DNA of 64,000 nt. Origin: Isoetes taiwanensis (taxonomy: Eukaryota; Streptophyta; Lycopodiopsida; Isoetales; Isoetaceae). The stretch lies in assembly GCA_021234155.1 (NCBI GenBank), contig JAJEKV010000051.1:4776698-4840697 (forward strand). Reading direction: 5' to 3'. Both the position numbers and the translations under genes were made by a program. How positions within the stretch are numbered: the stretch's first letter is position 1; the number at the start of each line of letters is the position of its first letter. Below, piece by piece: positions 25,569-35,902 of this stretch. The notes under the pieces were generated by a model. It worked only from the letters and a program-made list of their open reading frames with translations, was not told the origin of the DNA and ran no database searches.

Positions 25569-26420
25569 CTATACTTTTTCTCTCCCCCACAGTTTAGCAA
25601 ATTGCTTAATATTTGCTAGTGCTGCCGTTAAGGCCTTCATGCCTGAGTCTTTTATAAATGCCGCTTGCCAAATTTCTTTGCATTTTGCAGTAAAAGCAGG
25701 CTCTTTCAGATACTTGATATTCATTTTAAACACTGTTCTTGAGACTTTTTTCCTACATTCCTGGCATGAAATTACATGAGGATTATGATCAGATATCGCA
25801 TTGTCGGTGCAATTTACTCTACGAAGAGTTGGGGAAGTGGCGAGTGTATTGTAATTCACGTAACACCTGTCATGTCTAGCGTAAGCTCTACCCTGTCCCA
25901 CCCAACCATTGCACCATGTGAAACCTTTATCCCCCTCCAACTCAATAAATCCACCGGCGTCTATCAATTTACCCCAGTGCTCTTTTTCAAAACCATTAAC
26001 AATGTCAGATGTTGCACCACGTCTGTCTTTTGATGTCTCCACCATATTAAAATCGCCCAACATTAACCATGCTATGTGATTACCAAGACTTTTGATTTTA
26101 TGTCTGAGGGAGGCCCATAGTGCACCTCTTCCCCTAGGATTGTTATGCGCGTAAATATTTAAAATTCCCCATGATTGGTTGTTCTGCTGCCACACAATGA
26201 TGGACCACCTTCCAAATCTATCTGACATAGATGTTGTCACCTTAACCGTGTTTTTCCATGCAATTAAGGTACCTGCACTAGATTTTTCCTTTGCTGAGAC
26301 AATTCCAACATACTCATTCCCTATTATTTTAAACAGGACATCAACTTCCTCCTTCTTACACTTATGTTCTTGAAAACATATGATATCCGCGTTCACTCTC
26401 TTTAGTGCTAGTGAAAGCCT
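25569..26420 (-). pseudogene. LINE endonuclease domain (EEP superfamily)
   Basis: The open frame encodes an apurinic-type endonuclease that would nick target DNA. Visible motifs are ADIICFQEHKC, NIYAHN, WLMLGDFNMV and ISDHNPHVI, corresponding to the catalytic E, N, D-N and SDH residues. The frame continues past the target-site duplication into host DNA up to 26453, but those residues are not part of the element. The first conserved block (WN-RG) is absent because of truncation. It ends with WGREKV before a stop, upstream of RT. Confidence 0.9.
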
Positions 26421-26435
26421 GTTCAAAAGCAAGTT

Positions 26436-28456
26436 GTAAAGCCACTTTATCATCTTTTGTAAATGCTCACGGTGGATAAGGAACTAACCTACTAGTGACT
26501 TGTGTGGGATTTAAGTGGTGTAAAGGTTGAACCGTAATAAAACAATTGAAATTAATGCACCTAAGATAAATTGGATTATAGTAGGAGGAAGAGGACTTTG
26601 ACGATCACATAACAAGCTAATAACAAGCTAATCTAACTCATGTAATTCTTATTGGCAAGATGCTTTGGCATATTCTGTGTTTCGGGGAGCAAAAAATAGC
26701 GCTAAAAAAAAAGCTAGAAAAAAAAAACACAGCCAAGAACAGATCGTTGCCATGTTTTTCATCCGACCGATTCTGTGTTGCCGCTTCTCAAATACATAGC
26801 CAAGACCATCATTCGGCAGATCTTTCGCTGCCAGCTCAGGGCTGTCCATTGATGATTCTTGCATGGCAGATATTCTGCTTCCAGATTGGGACAGTCTGCA
26901 GACGAAAAGCGGTGGCACCATCACCACCAGATTGAGATTTCTCTGAATCATTCTAATCATTCTACGTGTAAAAATTGTTGTGGTTTTCTTTGGGTATAAA
27001 TAGAGTGAGATCGCTTAAACGTTTCCGATTCATTGATGCAAGGCGTTGTTAAATGAGGTATGTCGTATGTCAATTCCCCTGCTTTTCTTTGGTTTTATGC
27101 AATTACGAGTTCTATAACTGTTAAAATAGACTGGCCTCCAAGTTTTTTCTGATTAATCCGTTGCTCACGAAGATTGCTATGGTATTTGTCCACTAATCAT
27201 TCGGTTCTTATGAAATCAGTTTTCATCTCCTCATCCTCCAGCCTTGCCATGAATCTAGAGAGGTACATTCTGTTCATAATAAAGCACAGGCATTCGGCAA
27301 AGCAAAGTTTAAGCTTAGGATAAGAGAAATAAACCTAGAAATAAGTAGGCGAAAGCTGCAGACCTGGATCTGGTTCAAAACTTGAGTGATGTTTTGCAAG
27401 TGCCGATGAGGAAACCATTCCGGCAAAGGGCTTCGGACCTTGACAAGCGCCTCTTCAATGGGAGTATTTTCCAAGCTGGGTTTATGGCTTGAATCTGTGG
27501 TTGCCATCTCCATTTGCAAGTCGGAAGCAGAGAATCTGATATTGTGACGACAGAGCATTTTCAAGAGCAGAAAAGAGGGAGATTTGAAATTTGAAAATAT
27601 ATGATCTACTTGGCTCTGTCCTCTGATATCCCTGATAGCGCCTCTTGATGCGTGAATATAATCACAAATTGACATTAAGAATGGCATTTCTTCGTTAAGG
27701 ATGATAGAATGGTATTCGTTTGAACCAGCCTCTTCCTTGAATTACTTGAAGCCTGCCTTCTTTCTTTCTGTTTCAACTTTTGGCTTTCCGTCTGTAGCAT
27801 CCACCGGCTCTTTAGAAACGCTCTACTGGCATGGCAAGATTATGTGGCGACAACCTATCAGGCAGGTGCTTCTGCCGGGAATCCATCGGGCCCGCCAAAA
27901 ATCGGTAGCTCCTGTGCTTCAGAGCCGTGGCTCAATCATGTTCAGGTGGCCCCCCGATTTTAGGGGTGCTCACTTTTCTTAAAGCTATAATGGTTTTTAA
28001 TCCATAGGTTAGAATTGAGATCGAAGTGTTTGATAACTGGGTGAACATTGTTTTTGTGCATTGCATTTGGAACAACGTTAACGCAGTTCGGTTATATTTT
28101 GCTATTATAGTAGGTTTTGTGCTTTTCTGACTGTGAACGACAAACTATTTGCACATCCAGTATGCCATAGTAGTGGCCATGACAATCGTATTTTACATAA
28201 CTCAACTTGTGTGCAAAGAGGTTGTAGGGTACTCGCGATGACCTTTGTTTGAATCTATTAGTTGTAATTCAAGGATGCCTATTGTGGAAGCTGAACTATC
28301 ACAAATCTCAAACTAGATAATATCTGGAACATATCGTAAGTCTGATTGATAGGGTTGGAAGAAGAGAAACGTTTGCCGCCACGATAAGTTTCTTGTAGTT
28401 GTAAAAATTAGGCATGCATATTTTCTATTTTACTTCATATTGTTTGCTGAAAATAC
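26436..28456. other. Intergenic stretch with one exon-like frame
   Basis: At 27372-27510 the minus strand reads MEMATTDSSHKPSLEN, then EEALVKVRSPLPEWFPHRHLQ, and stops at a donor (ATCCAG/GTCTGC near 27362). This could be a first exon of an unknown gene. Minus ORF 26649-26960 has no features. Nothing else is supported. Confidence 0.35.
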
Positions 28457-29109
28457 TAACAAGGTGCTACGCACGGAGGGTTGCCCTCCATGGCCGGAGG
28501 TTGAGGTGGCTTAAACCATACTTGAAAGTTATGTTTTTACAATCAATCAAAATTGCTATTTTAAAACATTGACATTTGTGAAGGTGATAGTACCCATTTG
28601 CATCACTAACTCCTCTTGGACTAGGATCCAACTGGACACATGGACTTTGGGGTTTGAGTGTAACGTATTGGTCTGTGGTGCTCGGTATGGAACAAGGATG
28701 GCAGAAGCATAAGGAGAAGTCTAATAGAGGAGAGAATGGAAATACATGTTTTGTGAAGTGACTTAAATCATAGTTCAAAGTCATGTTTTGACAATCGATT
28801 CAAATTGCTACTTAGACAATAGAGTACGTGATACTATGACTTTATTAATAGCATGGAGTATTTGATACTTGATAACATACGAAACAATATATTAAGAATT
28901 CAAATAGAGAAATAAGAAGGGGGGTGTGGTGCAAAAGAACTTAGGGACTATGAATTGTTTTGTATGTCAATTTTGTTGAGGGTATGTCAATTTAAATTGA
29001 AGACGGTTGCTAAGAATTTAATAGCATGAAATACATAGAAGTTGCAAGCAAAGTAAAGCTGCTTAGAAATGCGAAGGCATGTCTTTTATTGCTCAATAGT
29101 TATGGGGTC

Positions 29110-29851
29110 GTGTGATGAGCCTACCTGCCGAAGGCAATGATTTGGAGTCCGTGGTTGAGCTCGAACGTGCATTTACTCGGGCTCTTCAGTATGCTTTGGT
29201 GCAATGTTTGAGGATCTATCTTCATTGTAGCTAATGCGCCTCCTAATGGGTAACCGAGAAATTTGTCAAGCAATGCTCCTACCATTGTGACATGTAGCAT
29301 CTTGGATGCAGTATCGATGTCGCCAAACATTGTTAATTCATTTGTCATGTCGTCGTTCCCGCACGTGTCGTAGAGATTGTCCGACACTACCTTGTTGCAA
29401 GCATTGCATGTCTTGACGATCTTGTTGTCGCCAGTTATATTCAATCTCAATGTTGTGTGAAAGAAGGTGAGAAGCGAGAACAATTTTGGCTTAGTTTTAG
29501 TAGCAGAAGATATACCTTGGTATTTTCAATGTGTGTTGCGAAGTCTTCGTTTGTGAGTGTCACGACTACATCGTCGTCTGGGAACTATAATTCATCCAGA
29601 AGCCAGCTTGACACTGCGTCCTCTACAATCTTGAATGCCATTGAAACAAAATAAACTACCTCAGCGCCAAACAAGCCGAGTATCTGCCATATCCAAATCG
29701 AATAATTAATAACGAAAAAAATAATCAAGGACTGAAATGCCAGCCAGCTAATGCAGAAATTGATCATCTGGCATATCGTGCCAGTAATTGGCTCAGCCTG
29801 ATAGCTCGCCACATATTTAAAAGAGGCAGAAAAAAGTGCAGACGCAAGCAA
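29110..29851 (-). pseudogene. Unrecognised gene remnant inside unit 1
   Basis: The minus strand shows a hydrophobic stretch (29585-29851, with LIIFFVINYSIWIWQILGLF), then FPDDDVVVTLTNEDFATHI up to a possible donor, an intron of about 75 bp, and an exon (29110-29455) reading ITGDNKIVKTCNACNKVV, then TMFGDIDTASKMLHVTMVG. The Cys-x2-Cys followed by FGD and a beta-rich stretch faintly recalls the OB-fold/zinc part of RPA1-like proteins, which plant Helitrons can carry. This is only a hint. A stop (TAA) separates the first two pieces. I cannot name the protein. Confidence 0.3.
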
Positions 29852-29943
29852 ATAGAAAGACTACAAGGATCAACCACGAGAAAAAAATTATGAGGATGTA
29901 AGTCGTCCAAATGCTAGGGTACTCTAACCAATATGTGTTCTTA

Positions 29944-30145
29944 TTCATCATTCGAGCTTCAGTCTTCCATCCCAGTTACCCAATTGGAATATCCGCGATC
30001 CAAAACGCAGGTGACCGCCAATTTACAGGGAACAATGGGTTTGGAGCAGTCACCAGCATATCCTGGGTATATTACAGCATGTACCCAGGATATGCCACAA
30101 ACCCACATGAGTGAGGGTTTGCCCCCCTAGGGGCAACCCAAAAAA
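29944..30145 (-). repeat. Upstream module, copy A
   Basis: About 200 bp shared with 48477-48680 and, more diverged, with 34490-34672. The shared order is TTCGAGCTTC, CCATCCCA, GGTGACCGCCA, AGTCACCAGCATATCCT, CCAGGATATGCCACAAACCC and the hairpin GGGTTTGCCCCCCTAGGGGC-AACCC, then AAAAA. It sits immediately upstream of a minus-strand gene remnant in all three places, so it is either the end of an element or a carried promoter/5'UTR. Confidence 0.85.
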
Positions 30146-31232
30146 CGTCCCGCCTTAAAAAAAAACAAAAGTTAAGTAATTTTACATCTAAGGGCATACA
30201 ACAAATGTGGTAAAACATAAGAAATCAGTGGACAAGATTGCACACAAACTACCATCTTATTTTGGCTTTAGTATTTACTAGTAAATGTGTGTACGACATC
30301 GCCGCGCATATATAGGGCGTGTGTTTATACGGGCCTTCTATATACAACAGTTACGATAGAGTTGGGACTCTTGCATTTATTTGACAAAGTTGTTGTTAGA
30401 TGCAGATAACCCAAATTAAAATATTGCTTCCAAACATACCTTGGGCAACTTTGAAAAACCTAGATGTAAAGCGCATGAACCCTCTCAGAAACTGTAAACC
30501 TTCAACATCTGCACATTTTTTCTTTCCAGTATAACACCAACATGAGTTGGAGGAAGAGGTAAAAATATTGATCATATGTTTTACGCCTTCTTTCTTTGAG
30601 TCATTTGTGAAACATGTTTCCTTAGATGTATATCATTAGAAAATTGTTAGACTTGGTAAGAGGCGCCATATATATAATATATGCAACAATGTCTATCAGA
30701 TCTGAACCATCAATTAACTCCAATTTAATCAAATTAAATAAAATAGAAAATGTGTGCCAGCCAGCATTGCCATGCATACATGGGCCTCCAATAATAGTTA
30801 TCAAAATATATATTCTTGTTGAAGCAATTTTGCTTGTGTCTCTCCATGTAGCTGCTCCATATAATGACGTGGTTTTGTTGTTGTGTTTGCCAATACGTAA
30901 GCAATTTTGTTGCTTTTGCTATTGAAACTTGCACATGAGTTTATGAAATCTAATTGAGTTCAAACACCTCCTTTTATACGACTTCCAATGATATGAAAGG
31001 TATGGGGCCTTGAACCATTTTTTTTAACTATTAGAAAAAACCTTATTCATAAGAATGTTAAGTTCATGGGTCGTGTATGTAACCATGTCATAAGAGAAAC
31101 CATTCATTTTGAGTTGTATATAATTACGATAGGATTAACATTATAAAATCAACTCATTTGTTGCATTGAAAATATTTTACTCAAGTGAATATTTCTATCA
31201 AAGCCAAATTTTGTAAATAATAAGAGGAAATA
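30146..31232. other. Spacer between units 1 and 2
   Basis: AT-rich, with short ORFs only (for example minus 30622-30804 and plus 30626-30925), none with family features. Confidence 0.5.
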
Positions 31233-31404
31233 TAACAAGGTGCTGCGCACGGAGGGTTGCCCTCCGTGGCCGAAGGTTGAGGTGGCTTAAATCATACTTG
31301 AAGGGAAGGGAAGGGAAAAAGGTGGGCGAATGTCTTTATCGTCTAGATTTGTAAATGTGAATTAATTTAACAATTGCTCTAGTATATCATTTACAGTTAC
31401 TAGC

Positions 31405-31433
31405 AGCCTAGCAACGCTGAGCACCATTTCGAG
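31405..31433 (+). mobile_element. Degenerate Helitron 3'-end-like hairpin
   Basis: GCCTAGCAACGCTGAGC followed by ACCATTT and CGAG. It aligns base for base with the 15170-15197 terminus (GCCCGGCAACGCCGGGC, ACCATTA, CTAG), with two mismatched stem pairs and CTAG changed to CGAG. It is an old copy of the same terminus. Confidence 0.5.
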
Positions 31434-32313
31434 AATTTATAAGAGGTAAGATTTGCGTATAATATTCCTTTCGTTGGGAACTCTAGTTTAGACCACTATG
31501 CATGCAAGCATCTCCTCGAGCCACCGTTTTCTTAAAGGGGTAGATGTAGCCGCTGTATAATGTTGTTATTCCATTGGAAGGAATCATTTTGAGGAAGAAT
31601 TGGTTGGGACACCTTTGTTTTACACCCCCACCTGACGTGGTACGGATCTAAACCACACAATCTGGAAATCAAAGGTTGAGATAATTCCACGTCAAAGGGG
31701 GCGGCAAAATGAGACTACCCTAAGAATCATTCAATCCAATGGATAAATATTTTCAATGCAGGGGATTCAACCTTCTCTATTGGACCAACTTCAAGCCTGC
31801 AATTCATTGACTAATCCAAAATTCCTCAAGGTTGTTCTTCTATTTACCCGATTAAATTAAATCTGTTGAACTATGTTTGGATCATGGTTCCAAATCCTCG
31901 ATGGCATTAAGATTTGCATGTGTTCGTCCTTGGTCTTTGAAATCTTAATAATTTCATGTACGTAAAACAAGCTACTTAGATGGTATCGGAAACTAGGCTT
32001 TTGTATCAATATGAATGCCAAGATCGTCGCTACTTAGTCAATCATACTTTGCTATAGGTAAAGCACCACCTTATGTACAGTGTTCTTTGAGATGATAGAA
32101 AGAGTTTTTTTCCCCTTCCTGAACTCCCCTCGCATCCTCCTTCCAGAGTCTACCAAAAGCTGTGTCTCCAATATCATCGTGGTTATGGTCTTCTAGGCCA
32201 ATGACAAAATAAACAATTAAAAAACTTGGGCCAAATAAAACTCCAAATCTGCATACAGATTTCATTCTAATCTATAGGTTTAGAAAAAATTCCTCAACCT
32301 TACAAAGTTTCTG

Positions 32314-34486
32314 CTAGAATGAGCGGGCATCAAATCTGCAATGGAAGTGGTTAGGTGGAATCACATAATTTCCAGTCAGAATAGCTTGCACAGCAAGACT
32401 GTTGAAGGCTTCTGTAGTATGGACACCATCCCAACTCACATATTCTGTAGGGTTGCGACATACTCCTGCTGTCACATTTACACCATCTACTAAACCATGC
32501 TCACCACAGCACCACAGCAAGCTTCAAGACCATTTTCAAAACCTGATCCAAGCAAGAAAATATTTTAGCGTCAAATTCTTAAGCACTACCCATAAATTAC
32601 TGTTCAACTCTAACATTTGTTGATACTCACGGGGTCCCACAGGCTACGGATTGAGACAGGTAGATGGGAGCGGCCGCAATTGCCGCGAGAAGCGAGACTA
32701 TGTGCCTGTTGCCAGTTACAGGTTATTGAAGATGAAAGCCATACTCTTCTGAGTTGCCCTGCTTTTGAGATAGTCCGGAATCATTTTTTGACCTTAGCAT
32801 TCCATTCCACGCTTCCACAACTTCTCAGAGCATCATCTGTGCATGACTTGGCATTATACATACTTGAGGTTCTAGATACACGTCAGCAATTACTGAGCCC
32901 TCAGTAGTCATTATCTCTGCTTGTCTAGTATCATCATTACTGCAAAGGTTTTTCCCTTGAAAACCTTTCGAGGCAGGGGTTTTTTAATCCTAGTAGTAAT
33001 GATTGTACTAGCCCATTGTATGTGTCCCATGACCTATTGGTCTCCGTGGACGTTAAAAAAACTATTCTATTCTATTCTATTCTATTCTATTCATAAGTTC
33101 AAACTTATATCATTTGTTGTATGTAAATAAATCTGGATAATGAGAGATACATTTAAGAACATAGGATTACCGCTAAATTCAGGGTCATATAGGACATCTG
33201 CAAAGATCTGCGCCAGGTCCACATACAATATCATATATAATGAATTTAGATTTGATCTTAACATTGCAACTGTTTCTCTTAGAGCTTGGTTATGCAACCT
33301 TTGGACCGTGACCGTATATCTTTCGAGGGCAACCTATGGCGCCATAATCTTCGTGCTCAAAGACTTTCGAAACAAAGCGAGAAATTGGGGGAGCACCCAA
33401 GTGGTGGAAGATTCATGACCATTATGTTTCTTGCTCCAACACCTAATGTAAGCATCTGTAATGTTAATGCAAAAAGTTTAACACCAGCTAGGGAGGAAAG
33501 TTCTATATGATTGAATATTAGAAATCTTACCCCTAACGTGGCGCTTATATTTTTCTACTACCGGGGGGCACCAAATGAAGCTCAATATCCACGGGATTCA
33601 TCTTATTCTTTATAAATGCGTATCTATAGTCATTCGCCCTGAAGAAATCAAATAGAGACCAGTCTTAAAAGATCAGATCCGGCAATGGCTGTTTAATATC
33701 TATCCAAGGAAGATGAACATGTCAACAAGATAAGTTCAAGCAATTGAAAACAAGATTTAATAGGTGCATTTACTATACCTTCATTCATAGGTATCCATAA
33801 CATCCGGCATAAATCTTTGCGCCAATCGCACTGAAGAGCCAATGGATAAGGAACTTTAAGGCTAACAAAGCTTGCGGTGCTTCCTGAACGGCAAAGCTTA
33901 CACCATGGTGAAAATCCATAGCAGAAAGAAATGGCATGTGAAAAGCTTGTGCTGCAGATTAAATGAAATAGATAACACTAGAGATTTAGAAACAGCAGCT
34001 CTTGAATAGGAATCAAAGCGAAGAAATTGACCCCCAGTATGGAGAAATAAAGATTAACTAAAAACCAGGCTTGTTGGAATGTTTCTACAAAAGAAGTACT
34101 TGCTGGCACATTAAGCCTAATAATTTGAAGGACGGAAGTTGAGACACTTTTGAGAACTGAGAAAGACAATGCTAAAAATTGTGCAATAATTTCTTGAAGC
34201 AGGTGTTGGAGGCAGACACTTTACCAAAGAAATCGATCATAAGACGTCCATCAGAAAGCCGATGAGCAGGGTTTCGGAAAAAAGAGAAGCCGTAAGGTGG
34301 TTGATCTTCTTGCTCCCCTAATCTTGAGGGCTAAAGGGCCGCTGCATTTCCAGTATCTGCCCAATCATTTCCGAAGCTAAAAATTGCTGGAAAGCAGCTG
34401 TAATTCTGGTAGAGATATGGATTTTGTGCTCCGGCCCAACAAGGAAGGAAGGCTGACAGCAAAATGCAAGCTATCCAAAGCTCCAT
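32314..34486 (-). pseudogene. GDSL esterase/lipase pseudogene, about 5 exons
   Basis: GDSL lipases are secreted acyl-ester hydrolases. Exon 1 (34225-34486) starts at ATG 34486 with a signal peptide (MELWIACILLSAFLPCWAGA) and block I as FSFGNDWADTGN. The family has FGDSxSDTGN, so the catalytic Ser position is changed, and an in-frame TAG follows. Exon 2 (about 33800-33953) has QAFHMPFLSAM-DFHHGV-FAV. Exon 3 (about 33540-33640) has ANDYRYAF and VPPVVEKI, with one extra C causing a shift, then TAA. Exon 4 (about 33140-33470) has GARNIMVMNLPPLGCSP and HNQALRETV, with a TAG. The last exon (32314-about 32556) has YVSWDGVHTTEAFN, the conserved Asp-His block. Family order is complete, but there are many lesions and the nucleophile is missing. 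Confidence 0.88.
32620..33092 (+). mobile_element. 3' fragment of a non-L1 LINE with TATTC tail
   Basis: The plus-strand frame 32617-32907 reads HRLRIETGRW, RLCACCQ, VIEDESHTLLSCPAFE, a C-terminal Cys/His region. The following UTR contains CCCTTGAAAACC-TTCGAGGCAGGGGTTTTTTAA and GTGGACGTTAAAAAA, and the end is a six-fold TATTC repeat (33063-33092). The same protein motif and UTR recur at 62150-62580, so both belong to one family. This copy lies in the last intron of the GDSL pseudogene, on the opposite strand. Confidence 0.85.
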
Positions 34487-34489
34487 AGC

Positions 34490-34672
34490 CCCTTCTGCTT
34501 ACGTTCCAATAATGCGCAACTCGCCAGAACCCTGACGGATGACCGAGCATTTACAGGCAGCAGCCAGTTTTTAGCAGTCATCAGCATAAGCTAGGTATAT
34601 GCCAGCATATACTTGAATATGCCCACATGCCCACATAAACGAGGGTTTGCCCCCCTAGGGGCAACCCAAAAA
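34490..34672 (-). repeat. Upstream module, copy B
   Basis: The most diverged copy, but with the terminal part conserved (CCCACATAAACGAGGGTTTG, hairpin, AAAAA). It ends four bases before the GDSL start codon when read on the minus strand. Weak similarity to copies A and C continues through TTCTGG and TTGCG-AT toward the ATG. Confidence 0.75.
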
Positions 34673-35902
34673 TGTCTTCAATTCACGAATAGGATAGTGC
34701 CTCTTTAGCATTTTGCAAAGAAATCAGTTACAGAGGAACATTAAGCATCTCAGACATTGGTAAAGCCCGGCGTTGGAAAAATAGGCATCAAACAACTTAG
34801 TAAGAGTGATAATAACAAACCATCTTGCCTTCCACACTTATAGAAGAATATTTTCCCATTTACAGATTAATAGACATTAATGATCTTAATGGCAAGAAAT
34901 GAAGTATAAAATTATGAGACCCTAGTTATCCCAAGAACGTGTTCAAAACTAAAACATGATGCCACACTTGGAACTGAAATATCCCATTTTGAGGTTTTGA
35001 GTCCTCTCATGTCCATCGTCTTCTTAAGAATTCCACTAAATATATTAGGCATTGCCGATGTCTGCTTTGTGACTATCTAGCAAAAAATATAGATAGATAT
35101 CAAGATTGATCTTACACATCAAGCTTACTATATTGATCTTATACTCATGTTCATCGTAAGAATCTTTACCGTCAGCAAATAAATCTAACGTACCTACAAT
35201 GTGGCATCCTCATATAAACTCTTGAACCAATTTTGACTAAAGTTACCCTCTCGTACTTATCTGCTCCAAGCAACATATTGAAATTTGATTCCGTAGCTGA
35301 AGGCCATACAATTCAAAGCCGACCTCATCTTGTCTAAGTTTGCATGGGCTGTAACAATGGCATTCCAAGTTTACTCACATGGTTTCAAATTGTTTTGGAA
35401 TATATCGCCTATGCTGAGAACAATTTAATTGCATATACAACGGAATCTAGCCCACCATGGGCCATCAAGAATGAACATGTCTAGAGCTTTAAGGGAGTAA
35501 CTTGATGCTCAGGTATTTGAAGACCCTGCTCCTTCATGATCTCTGCAGACATAAAGCTTGAACAAAACATGATTGTTTTGAAGCTAAGAAGCCTCAATAT
35601 GAACTTATTATGCTAGCCAGATTATACTCCAGGTTGCCCGAATGCAAAAGCTTTGTTAGTCCAACGAGCACAAAAAATGTTAAAACGTATTTATGACATC
35701 ACTCTTTGGGGAGAAAGCAAGAACAAAACCAGGAAACATGATTTGTAGCAAGCCAAAATATAAATAAATGAGACAAAGTTAGAATCCTTACAGGGATATA
35801 GTGTCGTTGATCCATGTATGTACAACTATGAAGTGCTCCTTCATATCTAAAACTCCGACTGGAAAACTAAATGCTCAAAATTTAAATGTTAGCATGGGTA
35901 AA
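34673..35902. other. Intergenic stretch
   Basis: No supported gene. AT-rich sequence with dense stops. GTAAA (35898-35902) directly precedes the LTR and may be the left target duplication. Confidence 0.5.

Larger units (their letters stand above)
22598..26420 (-). mobile_element. L1-type LINE, 5'-truncated, with poly-A tail and target duplication
   Basis: A non-LTR retrotransposon in minus orientation. The 3' end is a T run (22598-22618, poly-A on the element strand). Direct repeats GTTCAAAAGCAAG lie at 22585-22597 and 26421-26433 (13 bp, 15 if two T are counted), which fixes both ends. ORF1 and the first part of the endonuclease are missing, so reverse transcription stopped early. Coding content in element order is endonuclease, reverse transcriptase and zinc-knuckle tail, each described separately. 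It lies 16 kb from a related, longer LINE at 42.6-48.2 kb. Confidence 0.95.
28457..30145 (-). mobile_element. Candidate gene-carrying element, unit 1
   Basis: The left edge is TAACAAGGTGCTACGCAC followed by hairpin GGAGGGTTGCCCTCC (28475-28489) and GGTTGAGGTGGCTTAAA. The right edge is a ~200-bp module ending in hairpin GGGTTTGCCCC-CCTA-GGGGCAACCC and AAAAA. The same two edge modules, in the same order and orientation, bound unit 2 (31233-34672), although the gene remnant between them is different. On the minus strand the left end reads hairpin, 10 nt, then CTTG and T, similar to but not identical with a Helitron 3' end (CTRR). Boundaries are by eye. Confidence 0.5.
31233..34672 (-). mobile_element. 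Candidate gene-carrying element, unit 2
   Basis: The left edge is TAACAAGGTGCTGCGCAC with hairpin CGGAGGGTTGCCCTCCG (31250-31266) and the same ~70-bp continuation as unit 1. The right edge is module B (34490-34672). Between them lies a GDSL-lipase pseudogene with introns, so genomic DNA rather than cDNA was taken up. A LINE fragment (32620-33092) inserted later into one intron. A mutated Helitron-type end lies at 31405-31433 inside the unit. Confidence 0.5.

Noticed and set aside
26421-26453. N-terminal extension of the LINE endonuclease frame
   Set aside because: These bases lie in and beyond the target-site duplication, so they are host DNA read in frame by chance.
28457-34672. Pack-MULE (TIR element) for the two units
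   Set aside because: No inverted copy of either end module was found; the two ends are different sequences in fixed order.
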